From CAYMCO01 sp964388955 (GTDB taxonomy: Bacteria > Chloroflexota > Anaerolineae > Anaerolineales > E44-bin32), in assembly GCA_964388955.1 (NCBI GenBank), contig CAYMCO010000054.1:1-15394 (forward strand): DNA of 15,394 nucleotides, in the 5' to 3' direction. The notes under the pieces are model-generated. The model had not been told where the DNA came from. It did not search any database and saw nothing but the letters and a program-made list of their open reading frames with translations. Position 1 is the stretch's first letter, and the number at the start of each line of letters is the position of its first letter. Below, piece after piece: positions 15,288-15,394 of the stretch. Both the position numbers and the translations under genes were made by a program.

Positions 15288-15394
15288 CTAGAATCCCGGT
15301 ATCTGGTTGGGGAAGTAGTCCTCGAGTTCGCCTTTGCGCTGGACGTCGACGGTGGTGCAGTGCAGCGAGCCGCCGAAGGGCACGACCTGTTCAT
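15288..15394 (-). CDS. Glycine-amidinotransferase-like pentein protein, C-terminal fragment
   Basis: Only the last 34 codons are in the window; the gene continues past the right edge. The tail reads EQVVPFGGSLHCTTVDVQRK, then GELEDYFPNQIPGF and a TAG stop. It aligns well with the C-terminus of animal glycine amidinotransferase (GGGFHCWTCDVRRRG, then LQSY), and the cysteine is the likely catalytic nucleophile (Cys407 in the human enzyme). In animals that enzyme makes guanidinoacetate, the creatine precursor. Here the protein may be an amidinotransferase or a hydrolase of a similar guanidino acid. It differs from the DDAH-like protein at 8605-9468, so the cluster has two distinct penteins. Family assignment is fairly firm; specificity is not. 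Confidence 0.72.
   Translation of the reverse strand, partial: EQVVPFGGSLHCTTVDVQRKGELEDYFPNQIPGF

Overview
The window looks like a piece of a GC-rich bacterial chromosome, most likely Chloroflexota (Anaerolineae-like). The main clue is the solute-binding lipoprotein, whose lipobox cysteine is followed by a Thr/Pro/Glu/Ala-rich linker (CGPAATPTEAP) of the kind common in that phylum. GC-rich, hairpin-laden intergenic repeats fit too. The phylum call is an inference, not a proof.

All twelve genes lie on the minus strand. They are closely spaced, with two overlaps, a few gaps of 13-70 bases and a few of 100-180, so they look like one operon or two linked ones, transcribed from the right edge of the window to the left. 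In transcription order they are: the C-terminal end of a glycine-amidinotransferase-like pentein enzyme (15288-15394, cut by the window edge); a creatininase (14411-15157); a four-gene BMP-type ABC importer made of a lipoprotein (13269-14282), a double ATPase (11620-13164) and two permeases (10514-11623, 9589-10524); a second pentein-fold guanidino hydrolase (8605-9468); a dihydropterin-type metallo-beta-lactamase-fold protein (7601-8533); an MDR oxidoreductase (6568-7587); an unusual ATCase-like carbamoyltransferase (5558-6508); an iron-type alcohol dehydrogenase (4366-5520); and an 899-residue UxaA/GarD-family protein built from two diverged copies of the UxaA domain (1482-4181).

The left 1.48 kb has no convincing gene. 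It holds a near-identical 525-bp direct repeat (62-586 and 683-1207) plus a shorter third copy (1217-1383). Each repeat is packed with short perfect hairpins.

The most interesting reading is that the operon takes up and breaks down a guanidino compound, with creatinine the best candidate. The creatininase keeps every residue I can recall as diagnostic for creatinine hydrolysis, yet no creatinase is visible. Instead there are two arginine-deiminase-superfamily proteins and a carbamoyltransferase that has lost the residues ATCase uses for the aspartate side chain. By analogy with the arginine and agmatine deiminase pathways, this suggests creatinine -> creatine -> N-carbamoylsarcosine -> sarcosine + carbamoyl phosphate. 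This is a hypothesis from gene content and active-site residues. A carbamate kinase, which the pathway would need to yield ATP, is not in the window. The roles of the metallo-beta-lactamase-fold protein, the two dehydrogenases and the doubled UxaA protein within this scheme are not clear.
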